64,000 nt of DNA from Leptofilum sp965223285 (GTDB taxonomy: Bacteria > Chloroflexota > Anaerolineae > Promineifilales > Promineifilaceae). Both the position numbers and the translations under genes were made by a program. This document shows, one piece after another, positions 8,179 to 14,929 of the stretch. How positions within the stretch are numbered: the first letter of the stretch is position 1; each line of letters opens with the position of its first letter. The notes beneath the pieces were generated by a model. That model was not told where the DNA came from, made no database searches, and saw only the letters and a program-made list of their open reading frames with translations. The stretch covers positions 4,526,001 to 4,590,000 of the forward strand of contig NZ_OZ244997.1 of NCBI RefSeq assembly GCF_965223285.1. The letters run 5' to 3'.

Positions 8179-8766
8179 TTACGCTGCTTCCCAGCCAAAA
8201 TGCTGGCCAAAACGGCCGTATCCATTCACATTGTCCCACATCTCGGCATGTAGCTGGGGGATGACCATGTGCCGAACGAGATGATTGTGGGCGACGTCGG
8301 TGCCGATGGCAACGGCCGTTTCTACATCTGCTACCAGGCCATGAAAGTAAACCAGCCCCTTGCCACCCAAACCATCTGCCAGGCGAAGCTGAAGCAGTGA
8401 GACTTCAGCACCTTTTACCCCCGCGTCTGCTACCCGGATGGCTGTGGCCACACTGGTCGTTTCCACAATGCCCAATGCGTCTTCTTGAGCTGCTTGCCGC
8501 TGACCGCCCAATGCCATTACCACCGTTGGATGCACATTCGGTAAAAAGAGGCAATCTGCCAAAGCACCTGGCCCTACTTCTTTGCCAGCCGCAAACGCTT
8601 CTTCTACCGATGCCACATCTCCCGCTACCAACACCAGAAAATTACCGGGCTGAACCGTGCCAGATTGTATTTTTTGCACCGGGGCGCGTTTTACCATCGC
8701 ATCCCCCGCCTCAATACCGGCGGCAATGCTGCTAAATTCCAAAAGGGCAATCGCAGGGAATTCCAT
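8179..8766 (-). CDS. BMC-T tandem-domain shell protein (trimer)
   Basis: A 195-residue shell protein with two consecutive BMC domains (PF00936 type). The first covers about residues 1-95 (MEFPAIALLEFSSIAAGIEA, then VQPGNFLVLVAGDVASVEEA). The second covers about 100-185 (GIVETTSVATAIRVADAGVK, then GLVYFHGLVADVETAVAIG). Such proteins form pseudohexameric trimers that often carry gated or cofactor-binding pores. I see no Cys cluster of the PduT type. ATG 8766 (MEFPAI) is the family start. The open frame continues upstream into a palindromic repeat, so the preceding 14 residues are not native. The 3' arm of that repeat lies just ahead of the start, so mRNA folding could affect its translation. 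Confidence 0.93.
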   Translation of the reverse strand: MEFPAIALLEFSSIAAGIEAGDAMVKRAPVQKIQSGTVQPGNFLVLVAGDVASVEEAFAAGKEVGPGALADCLFLPNVHPTVVMALGGQRQAAQEDALGIVETTSVATAIRVADAGVKGAEVSLLQLRLADGLGGKGLVYFHGLVADVETAVAIGTDVAHNHLVRHMVIPQLHAEMWDNVNGYGRFGQHFGWEAA

Positions 8767-8771
8767 AAAAA

Positions 8772-8812
8772 GGGAGATTGGAGACTGGAGGTTAAAAACA
8801 ATCTCCAATCTC
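8772..8812. repeat. Palindromic repeat of the 'GATTGGAGA' family
   Basis: GGGAGATTGGAGACTGGAGG is followed after a short A-rich loop by ATCTCCAATCTCT. It fills the gap between the REC-ParA stop codon (8815) and the BMC-T start (8766). Other copies lie at 18.5, 45.4 and 48.4 kb. Confidence 0.8.
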
Positions 8813-8814
8813 TA

Positions 8815-9942
8815 CTATAAGCTCTTGGTCGAAACGCGTTGCCAGATGGCTTCAGACATGCGGCGCACCACGTTGGGCAGGCCAGATTTGGCTGAAGTGA
8901 GGGTAAGCGGAACGCCCTGGGCAATGGCGCGTGCCTGGTTGACATCGTAGCTAATCTGGAAGGCGACTTTGCTGTTGAGACCACGCTCAACGGCCGTTTG
9001 TGGGAGCTGGGCCTCTGGCGTGTGCTGATTCAGGATGTGCGATTTGCGCTTCACCTGAATGCCAGATTTATTGAGCAGCCGGTTGAGCTGTACGGCCGTT
9101 TGCACCGAAACCACTTCTGGCGTGATGATATGCAGCCCCATATCTGCCATGGAAACGGCTTGAACAAACGCGGGTGAGAAAACGTGCGGTGCGTCAATCA
9201 CCGTAAATGCCACATGATGCTTGAGCAAGTTTAAAATATGCTGCACCCGCTCACTAGAGATAGCAGACGGGTCTTGTGGCTTGGCCGGGGCGGCCAACAC
9301 TCGCAGCCCAGAGGGATGAATGATGAGCCGATTTTTAAGGACCGCCCAATCCAATTCATTTTCTGAAGGCAGATCGAGCCAGGAGGAACGGGCTTGCAGT
9401 CGCATGTGCATCACGGCCTGTCCGCCAGATGGAGAGAGGTCTACCAGACAAACCTCCTGCTGGCTGGCGCGGCGTAGTGCAGCTGCCAGATTGACGGCGA
9501 GCGTTGTTTGCCCCACACCTCCGCGCAGTCCAAATGCAGTGATGATAATGCCAGCATCAGGGCTCGTTTGACCTCCTTTTTTTGCCAGCAAATCATCTAC
9601 CCGTTCCATCAACTCCTGCGAGGTAACTGGCTTGCTCAGATAATCATCCGCCCCGCTTTTGAGTGCCGATGTGCGGTCTACTTCCTGAGAACGTGCTGTG
9701 AGGACCAAAATGGGTAAATCTTCGATGTTGGCATCGTTACGAATTTCGCGCGCTAAATCATGCCCGCTCATATTGGGCATCATCACGTCTAGCACCAGCA
9801 AATCTGGCTTATCTGCCTTGATCTGCTCCAACCCATCCAGCGGATTGTTGATTAGGGTGATATTGTGGCCGCCACGCTCCAGCATGAGGCCAACCATGCG
9901 CAAAAGTTGTTCATCATCATCAATTACAAAGATTCGGGCCAC
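8815..9942 (-). CDS. Response-regulator/ParA-MinD-like ATPase fusion (CpaE/TadZ-like) inside the BMC operon
   Basis: A 375-residue protein. Residues 1-122 are a complete REC receiver domain: acidic pocket DDD at 8-10, phospho-acceptor Asp52 in LLVLDVMMP, Thr82 in LTAR and Lys104 in YLSKP. Residues about 130-370 form a ParA/MinD-fold ATPase whose P-loop reads FGLRGGVGQTT (Arg140, Gln145). Both lysines of the canonical KGGVGKT are replaced. A Walker-B-like strand is seen in FTVIDAPHVF. CpaE/TadZ proteins share this REC-plus-atypical-ATPase layout and act in polar localisation. In carboxysomes a ParA-type ATPase (McdA) positions compartments. Its place between the unknown 178-residue gene and BMC-T suggests a positioning or assembly role here, which is inference. 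It has no McdB-like partner that I recognise. Confidence 0.85.
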   Translation of the reverse strand: MARIFVIDDDEQLLRMVGLMLERGGHNITLINNPLDGLEQIKADKPDLLVLDVMMPNMSGHDLAREIRNDANIEDLPILVLTARSQEVDRTSALKSGADDYLSKPVTSQELMERVDDLLAKKGGQTSPDAGIIITAFGLRGGVGQTTLAVNLAAALRRASQQEVCLVDLSPSGGQAVMHMRLQARSSWLDLPSENELDWAVLKNRLIIHPSGLRVLAAPAKPQDPSAISSERVQHILNLLKHHVAFTVIDAPHVFSPAFVQAVSMADMGLHIITPEVVSVQTAVQLNRLLNKSGIQVKRKSHILNQHTPEAQLPQTAVERGLNSKVAFQISYDVNQARAIAQGVPLTLTSAKSGLPNVVRRMSEAIWQRVSTKSL

Positions 9943-9968
9943 AGCGCCGTCTCCTTACATTACAAATG

Positions 9969-10505
9969 TTACTTTTTATTCGTGTCTAAACAGAAAATGC
10001 CAATGCGATCTTTGTGAACCAAAATGAGGTCGCCGCTGTAAGAAATGTCTGGATAAAGGGATGCCGATGCTTTGGCGGCAAAAATGAGCTGAAAGCTACC
10101 CATGGATTGTACCAAAATTTCGCGTGCCGAGAATTTACCTTCGTGCATCGCTTCCCCCACAATCTCAAAGGAGGGGACGGTGAGAAAAACAGGAATGATG
10201 CGTCCTCGGGTAAAAATAGAACGGCCGTGTTGCGTGCCAACCGGAATGCCTTCACGCCGATCTTGCAAAACGATAAAGTTGATATTGTCCTTGCGAAAAG
10301 CAGCTACCTGGTAGTTGGCAATAATTTCGCCTGGTGTGTGAATGCGAGAAATGTACGCATCTTGCAGTTCCAGGTATTTGGAATTAGGATTGCCCAATTC
10401 GGCGTGAATGCCACCCATGCCAATGGTGGCTCGCCCGGTAACCCGGTAGGCATCGGTAAATAAATCCAGATTTATCAGATTGCGTTTGCCGAAGGCTGTT
10501 GACAT
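9969..10505 (-). CDS. Conserved-looking protein of unknown function in the BMC operon
   Basis: A 178-residue soluble protein, start MSTAFGKRNLINLDLFTDAY. It is strand-rich, with short segments such as RVTGRATIGMGGIHAEL, AYISRIHTPGEIIANYQVAA, IIPVFLTVPSFEIVGEAM and SYSGDLILVHKDRIGIFCL. It has no signal peptide, membrane segment or Cys motif. I do not recognise the family. The open frame extends 14 residues upstream, but ATG 10505 has a GAGAGAAG stretch at Shine-Dalgarno distance. It sits 26 bases ahead of the REC-ParA gene, with no repeat element between, unlike most other gaps in the operon. The two are therefore probably a tightly linked pair, and this is the natural candidate for an adaptor of that ATPase. 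Confidence 0.75.
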   Translation of the reverse strand: MSTAFGKRNLINLDLFTDAYRVTGRATIGMGGIHAELGNPNSKYLELQDAYISRIHTPGEIIANYQVAAFRKDNINFIVLQDRREGIPVGTQHGRSIFTRGRIIPVFLTVPSFEIVGEAMHEGKFSAREILVQSMGSFQLIFAAKASASLYPDISYSGDLILVHKDRIGIFCLDTNKK

Positions 10506-10585
10506 TGCTTCACTTCTCTCTTTTCGGTAACGATAAAAGTTGACCAATCAGGCATCATGCAGAGCATTCTGCCAGCAATACTTTA

Positions 10586-12046
10586 CTATACAATTCTGAA
10601 GGAATCTACTAACGTACAGCGGCGCAGCCGACTAAAGCTGCGTGGGCCGGTTAATCCTTCGCCAGTTGGGCTGGCAATGGTAAAGGAACAGAACCCTTCG
10701 CCGCCATAGCCTAATCCGGCCAGACAAGGCCCATTTTTCACAAAAATACTACAATTCATCTCACGAGCCATGCGGCTCAGGTTATCTAGATTTTTGGAGT
10801 GCATAACGGCCGTATGCCTAAACCCATGCTCAGCCTCCACCGCCAAATCAATCGCAGCATCCGCATTTGGCATGCGCACCACGGGCATGATGGGCATCAT
10901 TTGCTCTGACCAGACCACAGGATGATCTTCCGGCACTTCTACCACAATTTGGCGTACCTCTGGCCCGGCAGAGATGCCAATCTCAGCCAACAGCACGCTG
11001 GCATTTTTACCGATAAATGCTTTGTTCATATCGGCATATTTGCGCGGGCCGCGATCTTTTACCGTGACGGCTTGCCATAGCCGGTTGAACTGCCAACTGT
11101 TCAGTTTCACGGCACCGTGATGGGTCATCACCTGAATCAATTCATCCACAATGCTATCTACGGCAATGGTTTCTTTTTCTGTAGTGCAAACGATATTGTT
11201 GTCGAACGAGCCGCCGATGACAATATCGCGGCCTGCTTGTTCCAAATCGGCCGTTTCATCGACAACAACGGGCGGATTCCCTGGTCCGGCGCAGACGGCT
11301 CGTTTGCCGCTGCGCATCGCGGCTCGCACGACGGCCGCTCCGCCCGTTACGGTAAGCAGGCGCACATCTTTGTGCTGCATAAGGGCGGTGGCACTTTCGA
11401 TGGTGGGGTGGGCAACGGCCGTTAGTAAATTCGGTGGCCCGCCTGCCTTCTGAATTGCCTCATTCAAAATTTGCACAGTGAAGTTAGAGGCGTTTTGGGT
11501 GCTGGGGTGGGCATTAAACGTAACCGCGTTCCCCGCAGCCACCATAGCAATGGCGTTGCAAATAACGGTGCTGGTGGGGTTGGTGCTGGGCGTGAGTGCC
11601 CCAATGATGCCATAAGGTGCCCATTCGGTGATGGTGAGGCCCCCATCGCCACTCCACGCGGTGGGTTCTAAATCTTCAACACCTAAGGTTTTATCGGCGT
11701 TGAGTATATTTTTGAGCGTTTTGTCCTCTACGCGACCCATGCCAGATTCGCTGTGAGCCATCTCGGCCAGCACCTGGGCGTATTCGCGCCCGGCCTGGCG
11801 CATGTGGGCCACCATATGCTTGCGAATTTCTACGGGCAGCGTGTTGAGCTGGCGAAAGGCGGTTCCGGCAGCGGCTACGGCTTCATCCAGCGTAGGGAAC
11901 ACGCCGTTCCTGCCACCCACAGGAGTGGGTGTTGGTTGGGCTTGCTGGTGACGTTGGGAAACGGCCGTTTCCCTTGTCACCGGCATCGTCGTGCCCACTT
12001 CCCGGTTTACCCGCTCAATAATTGCCTGAATGTCATTCTCGTTCAT
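10586..12046 (-). CDS. CoA-acylating aldehyde dehydrogenase, BMC cargo (EutE/PduP type)
   Basis: Oxidises an aldehyde, here most likely acetaldehyde, to acyl-CoA with NAD. The 486-residue protein has the catalytic Cys in GGSFDNNIVCTTEKE, the family's TPSTNPTSTVICNA block, and the cofactor-site segments LLTVTGGAAVVRAAM and AGPGNPPVVVDETAD. ATG 12046 gives MNENDIQAIIERVNREVG, an amphipathic helix followed by a Pro/Gln-rich linker. This is the pattern of encapsulation peptides on BMC aldehyde dehydrogenases. Paired with deoC in the same operon it would remove the acetaldehyde released by the aldolase. The upstream gap holds degenerate palindromes. The symbol is left blank because substrate preference between EutE and PduP types cannot be read off. 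Confidence 0.95.
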   Translation of the reverse strand: MNENDIQAIIERVNREVGTTMPVTRETAVSQRHQQAQPTPTPVGGRNGVFPTLDEAVAAAGTAFRQLNTLPVEIRKHMVAHMRQAGREYAQVLAEMAHSESGMGRVEDKTLKNILNADKTLGVEDLEPTAWSGDGGLTITEWAPYGIIGALTPSTNPTSTVICNAIAMVAAGNAVTFNAHPSTQNASNFTVQILNEAIQKAGGPPNLLTAVAHPTIESATALMQHKDVRLLTVTGGAAVVRAAMRSGKRAVCAGPGNPPVVVDETADLEQAGRDIVIGGSFDNNIVCTTEKETIAVDSIVDELIQVMTHHGAVKLNSWQFNRLWQAVTVKDRGPRKYADMNKAFIGKNASVLLAEIGISAGPEVRQIVVEVPEDHPVVWSEQMMPIMPVVRMPNADAAIDLAVEAEHGFRHTAVMHSKNLDNLSRMAREMNCSIFVKNGPCLAGLGYGGEGFCSFTIASPTGEGLTGPRSFSRLRRCTLVDSFRIV

Positions 12047-12059
12047 GGCTATTAATCCA

Positions 12060-12256
12060 AAAATCAAAGATTGCACAGATTTGACGAATTAAAAATCTTG
12101 GGCTCTTTGGGATTTCCTGGGGTTAGCATCGAATTTACGCGAATTGACGCTAATTTTCGTGTTAATTTGCGTAAATTTGGTGCAAAAATCAATTAGACCT
12201 CGTCAAATCCTGAAGACCCAAATCTTGTTAATCTGTGTAATCTGCTGATAAAAATC
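12060..12256. repeat. Composite palindromic repeat region upstream of the aldehyde dehydrogenase
   Basis: The gap of about 200 bases has no plausible gene. 12097-12145 (GGGCTCTTTGGGATTTCCTG, then CGAATTTACGCGAATT) is a diverged copy of the element at 4.0 kb. CGCTAATTTTCGTGTTAATTTGCG follows as its partner arm. Outer arms AATCAAAGATTGCACAGATT and TTAATCTGTGTAATCTGC belong to the 'CACAGATT' type. Confidence 0.65.
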
Positions 12257-12259
12257 TGA

Positions 12260-13144
12260 TCATTTGTCCAATCGTTTGCGCCGTTTTGCGTTCCATTCCA
12301 TCATGTTCCAGGCTCGACCTGGTTCTTCATGGTTACGGATAAACGCTTCATCGATCGGTTCCGTATAGTCGCCGTCGGCGATGAGCTGCTGCTGCAACGC
12401 TTCAAAATAGGCAGTGAGCTTCTCGACGCGTGCCATGTAGCCTACGTAATCGAGGCTGGAGGCGTTGGCCACCAGCAAAATCTCATCGGCCAGGCCCTCT
12501 GGCAGCCAGGGTAGCTGTAGCAGGCTGCTCATTTGTCGATCACGCCAGACGCGCCAACGGCCGTTGTAGGCAAACAGCCCATCGACCAAATAATCATATG
12601 CTGATTGCAGCCTGTCGTGGGCGATGGCTGCGCCCAAATTATCCCAGTTCTTCTGAGGCGATCCCCAGCCGAGATGTTGGTCTAATCCAGTAATTGCCTC
12701 ATCTAACCGAACTTGGCGTACGTTATCGGGGTAAACTGCGCGTTCTTGAATTTGCCTGGTCACTTCGCCAAGTCGATCATGGACAATCCAGCTGCCAATC
12801 AAAGCGGATACTTGTTCTTCTGGCCAATGAAAGGCCGGGTCGCGCCACTTTTGCCAGTCTACACGCTTAAAATCGAGCTGTAGCCCTTGCTGGATAGCCT
12901 CATCTTTACTGAAAATGCTGTGGAAGCTATCGTCCTCTGCCAGCCATTTGGCTTCGGCTGGGACAATGTAAGGGTCGAAGGGGTCGAGGAATAAAATTGC
13001 GTCAATGTCTGAATCAGGGCGCATGCGCCCGGTGGCGATGCTGCCAATGCCAATGATGGCCTGTACGGCCGTTTCTGGCAGCAGCACCCGCTCTATAAAC
13101 TCAAGAAACTGGGCGCGCTTCTCTTTGGTAGCGGGTGTCATCAA
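12260..13144 (-). CDS. Nucleotidyltransferase-fold protein in the BMC operon
   Basis: A 294-residue protein with the polymerase-beta-like nucleotidyltransferase signature IGSIATGRMRPDSDIDAILF near residues 32-51. This is the GSxxxGxxxxxSDID motif that binds metal and nucleotide. A third acidic residue is plausible in LQLDFKRVDW. The C-terminal half is helical (DNLGAAIAHDRLQSAYDYLV, YMARVEKLTAYFEALQQQLI), similar to aminoglycoside- or streptomycin-adenylyltransferase-like proteins. The substrate is unknown. A nucleotidyltransferase is not a standard part of sugar-phosphate microcompartments. Possible roles include modifying a shell protein, activating a sugar, or simply hitch-hiking in the operon. 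It starts MMTPATKEK; either Met may be used. Confidence 0.82.
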   Translation of the reverse strand: MMTPATKEKRAQFLEFIERVLLPETAVQAIIGIGSIATGRMRPDSDIDAILFLDPFDPYIVPAEAKWLAEDDSFHSIFSKDEAIQQGLQLDFKRVDWQKWRDPAFHWPEEQVSALIGSWIVHDRLGEVTRQIQERAVYPDNVRQVRLDEAITGLDQHLGWGSPQKNWDNLGAAIAHDRLQSAYDYLVDGLFAYNGRWRVWRDRQMSSLLQLPWLPEGLADEILLVANASSLDYVGYMARVEKLTAYFEALQQQLIADGDYTEPIDEAFIRNHEEPGRAWNMMEWNAKRRKRLDK

Positions 13145-13230
13145 AAGAACAATCCACAGATGGCACAGATTACGCAGATTTTGTCTTCTTTTCTCTGCGC
13201 CTCCGCGCCTTTGCGTTGGTTTTTAAGAAA
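13145..13230. repeat. Palindromic repeat of the 'CACAGATT' type
   Basis: AATCCACAGATGGCACAGATT and TACGCAGATTTTG form tandem-like units on the left. A pyrimidine-rich partner (CTTTTCTCTGCGCCTCCGCG, CCTTTGCGTTGG) follows. It fills the gap between the nucleotidyltransferase start and the BMC-P stop. The pairing is more degenerate than in the other copies. Confidence 0.5.
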
Positions 13231-13232
13231 AC

Positions 13233-13520
13233 CTATTTTCGGTACTTCTCGTCGCCAGCCACTTCCCAGCTATCCACAATGGCCATGATAACGGCATCGC
13301 ACGGCCGTTTATCCGTGAACTTGGTTTGGCGGGCAGAACTGCCGGTGGCCACCATGACCACTTCGTCCAAACCCGCGCCCACGGCGTCGGCAGCGATGAC
13401 ATAGCCGGTTTCTTCTTCATTTTCGGCCGTCAGCCGCCGCACTACCAGGAATTTAAGCCCGTCGAGCGACGCTTCTTTTTGCGTAGACACCAGCGTGCCA
13501 ACTACTTTGCCTAAGAACAT
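13233..13520 (-). CDS. BMC-P pentamer shell protein (EutN/CcmL family)
   Basis: A 95-residue vertex protein with MFLGKVVGTLVSTQKEASLD at the start, AADAVGAGLDEVVMVATGSS in the middle and VIMAIVDSWEVAG near the end. The C-terminal motif is the most diverged of the three pentamers here (IVDSW instead of IVDD), with an extra charged tail. It is translated just upstream of the nucleotidyltransferase and downstream of BMC-H, with palindromic elements in both gaps. Confidence 0.93.
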   Translation of the reverse strand: MFLGKVVGTLVSTQKEASLDGLKFLVVRRLTAENEEETGYVIAADAVGAGLDEVVMVATGSSARQTKFTDKRPCDAVIMAIVDSWEVAGDEKYRK

Positions 13521-13526
13521 TTTTGT

Positions 13527-13615
13527 GATCCGTAAACGGTGAACGGTAATCGGTGAGCAGTAACCAGCGGCTTTTTACGGACGACCAATTACGGAAAACC
13601 AATAACCGATTACTG
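13527..13615. repeat. Palindromic repeat between BMC-H and BMC-P
   Basis: The left arm GTAAACGGTGAACGGTAATC followed by GGTGAGCAGTAACC is mirrored on the right by AATTACGGAAAACCAATAAC and CGATTACTGTCAC. The centre is near TTTTTACGG. This is a distinct family (unit about CGGTAATCGGT) that occupies almost the whole 95-base gap. Confidence 0.65.
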
Positions 13616-13906
13616 TCACTCAGAGGCGTCTTGGCGGCCCAGTGGCAAAACCGTATCCACATTGGCGTGGGGCCGGGGAATGACATGGACAGAGACAATT
13701 TCGCCAACTTTTTCTGCGCCGCGCGTCCCGGCCTCAACGGCCGCTTTTACTGCTGCCACGTCACCCCGCACAATGGCGGTTACGTGGCCGCCGCCCGTTT
13801 TCTCGTACGCTACCAGCTCCACGCGGGCAGCTTTCACCATCGCGTCGGACGCCTCAACCATGGCGGCAAAACTACGACATTCGATCATTCCTAATGCTTC
13901 TGTCAT
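13616..13906 (-). CDS. BMC-H hexameric shell protein
   Basis: A 96-residue single BMC-domain protein, the main facet tile of the shell. It reads MTEALGMIECRSFAAMVEAS, then DAMVKAARVELVAYEKTGGG, then VTAIVRGDVAAVKAAVEAG, and ends with the short C-terminal helix VIPRPHANVDTVLP. The pore loop between strands is KTGGGH. AGGAG lies six bases upstream of the ATG, a strong ribosome-binding site that fits the high output needed for a facet protein. It is the only single-domain BMC-H in this window, so the facets must be built from it plus the tandem-domain proteins, unless another gene lies outside. Confidence 0.97.
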   Translation of the reverse strand: MTEALGMIECRSFAAMVEASDAMVKAARVELVAYEKTGGGHVTAIVRGDVAAVKAAVEAGTRGAEKVGEIVSVHVIPRPHANVDTVLPLGRQDASE

Positions 13907-13918
13907 AAGATTCTCCTG

Positions 13919-13983
13919 TTTATAGTAGTTGGTGGTTAGTGGCTAGTTGCGTTAGGCGTTTCTGACCAGCCACCAGCCACTAA
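13919..13983. repeat. Palindromic repeat of the 'TTAGTGGCTAGTGGCT' family
   Basis: GTTGGTGGTTAGTGGCTAGT on the left is mirrored by GACCAGCCACCAGCCACTAA on the right. It fills the gap between the tandem BMC-like gene and BMC-H. Related copies lie at 15838-15899 and 44084-44148. Confidence 0.8.
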
Positions 13984-13985
13984 AA

Positions 13986-14624
13986 CTATTCACTTTTGTT
14001 GCTTTCCGGGGAACGGCCGCTTACGCTTTCAATGGCGTCAATAGCTGCCTGATACCCCGCCATAATGTCCCGTTCTGAGCCACCCAGATAAACACGGCCA
14101 AAGCTGCCGTAAGCACGCACTTCTAAAATGTTTAGATCGGCACGTTTTTCCGCCTCGTTGGCGGCCAGCGCAGCGTAGGCGGCAGGCTGCACTTCCATTA
14201 CGTACAGCGTTTGTTCGGCCAAAATCATATGCCCGTGGCGCATTCGGTTAATTAACTGCACCTGGTGGGGGTCAATGTTGCGGATGATTTGGCTGGAGAC
14301 CACGCGTGGCTTGAGGCGGTCTTCTTCCTTCAGTTCCAGTGCTTCCAAAATAGCAGCCCCAGCTGCGCGTACATCTGCTTGACTACTGGAATGTACTTCC
14401 AACAAGCCATACAATCGCTCGACAATTTGCATACCGGGCTTTACGTCAACCGATTTCAAGGCAACATCAGTAATGCGATTAATTTCAATCCCCGGGGAAA
14501 TTTCAATCCACAGAGAGGCATCACCGGGTAGAGGGAGAAATCCACGGGCAACTGTACCTAGAAAGGCTGAATGTTGTGGCTGAAGATTATCTAAAAAAAC
14601 ATAGCTACGCAGTTCAACTGTCAC
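13986..14624 (-). CDS. Divergent tandem BMC-fold protein (BMC-T-like)
   Basis: A 212-residue protein. The C-terminal half LYVMEVQPAAYAALAANEAE...VRAYGSFGRVYLGGSERDI lines up by eye with the BMC-H protein next door (ECRSFAAMVEASDAMVKAA...GGHVTAIVRGDVAAV). It is therefore a BMC domain. The N-terminal half repeats the pattern in weaker form (LWIEISPGIEINRITDVALK, then VERLYGLLEVHSSSQADVRA). The protein is thus probably a trimer-forming, two-domain shell or shell-associated protein. GTG 14624 is chosen because AAGGAG lies eight bases upstream and the preceding gene's TAA ends two bases before. The open frame from 14687 would overlap that gene heavily. Confidence 0.72.
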   Translation of the reverse strand: MTVELRSYVFLDNLQPQHSAFLGTVARGFLPLPGDASLWIEISPGIEINRITDVALKSVDVKPGMQIVERLYGLLEVHSSSQADVRAAGAAILEALELKEEDRLKPRVVSSQIIRNIDPHQVQLINRMRHGHMILAEQTLYVMEVQPAAYAALAANEAEKRADLNILEVRAYGSFGRVYLGGSERDIMAGYQAAIDAIESVSGRSPESNKSE

Positions 14625-14625
14625 G

Positions 14626-14895
14626 TTAACGACTCCTTCTTTCAGAGTGCCATTGGTGGGTGGGTTCAGGGCGTGGTTGCCATTCATCCATTTCCAGATT
14701 GGGTTCTTTGCCCGTTAATTTGTCGATGAGGTAGTGCAGACGCAGCATGAAAACCTCATCGTAGTCGGTGATGCCACAAACGTCGCACTGGTAAGCTGGC
14801 ACGTTGGGGATGACCATCAGATGGTTGTTGAGAGGGCTGTAGTAAGCAATTTTTGTGGGCTGGAATTTTCCAATCCGGCAATGGTGACAATCCAT
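14626..14895 (-). CDS. YgiT-type zinc-ribbon protein
   Basis: An 89-residue protein with two Cys pairs, MDCHHC (3 and 6) and YQCDVC (about 37 and 40), the spacing of the YgiT/MqsA zinc-binding domain. The Tyr-rich segment KIAYYSPLNNHLMVIPNVPA lies between them. Unlike MqsA it has no C-terminal helix-turn-helix and there is no MqsR toxin beside it. In other contexts stand-alone YgiT domains accompany toxins or act as small metal-binding adaptors. Here it sits between deoC and the tandem BMC-like gene, one base from the latter's start, so it is part of the microcompartment operon. Its function there is unknown. Confidence 0.8.
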   Translation of the reverse strand: MDCHHCRIGKFQPTKIAYYSPLNNHLMVIPNVPAYQCDVCGITDYDEVFMLRLHYLIDKLTGKEPNLEMDEWQPRPEPTHQWHSERRSR

Positions 14896-14929
14896 ATAAA
14901 ATATTCCCTTAAAACTCTGTTTTGGGCGG

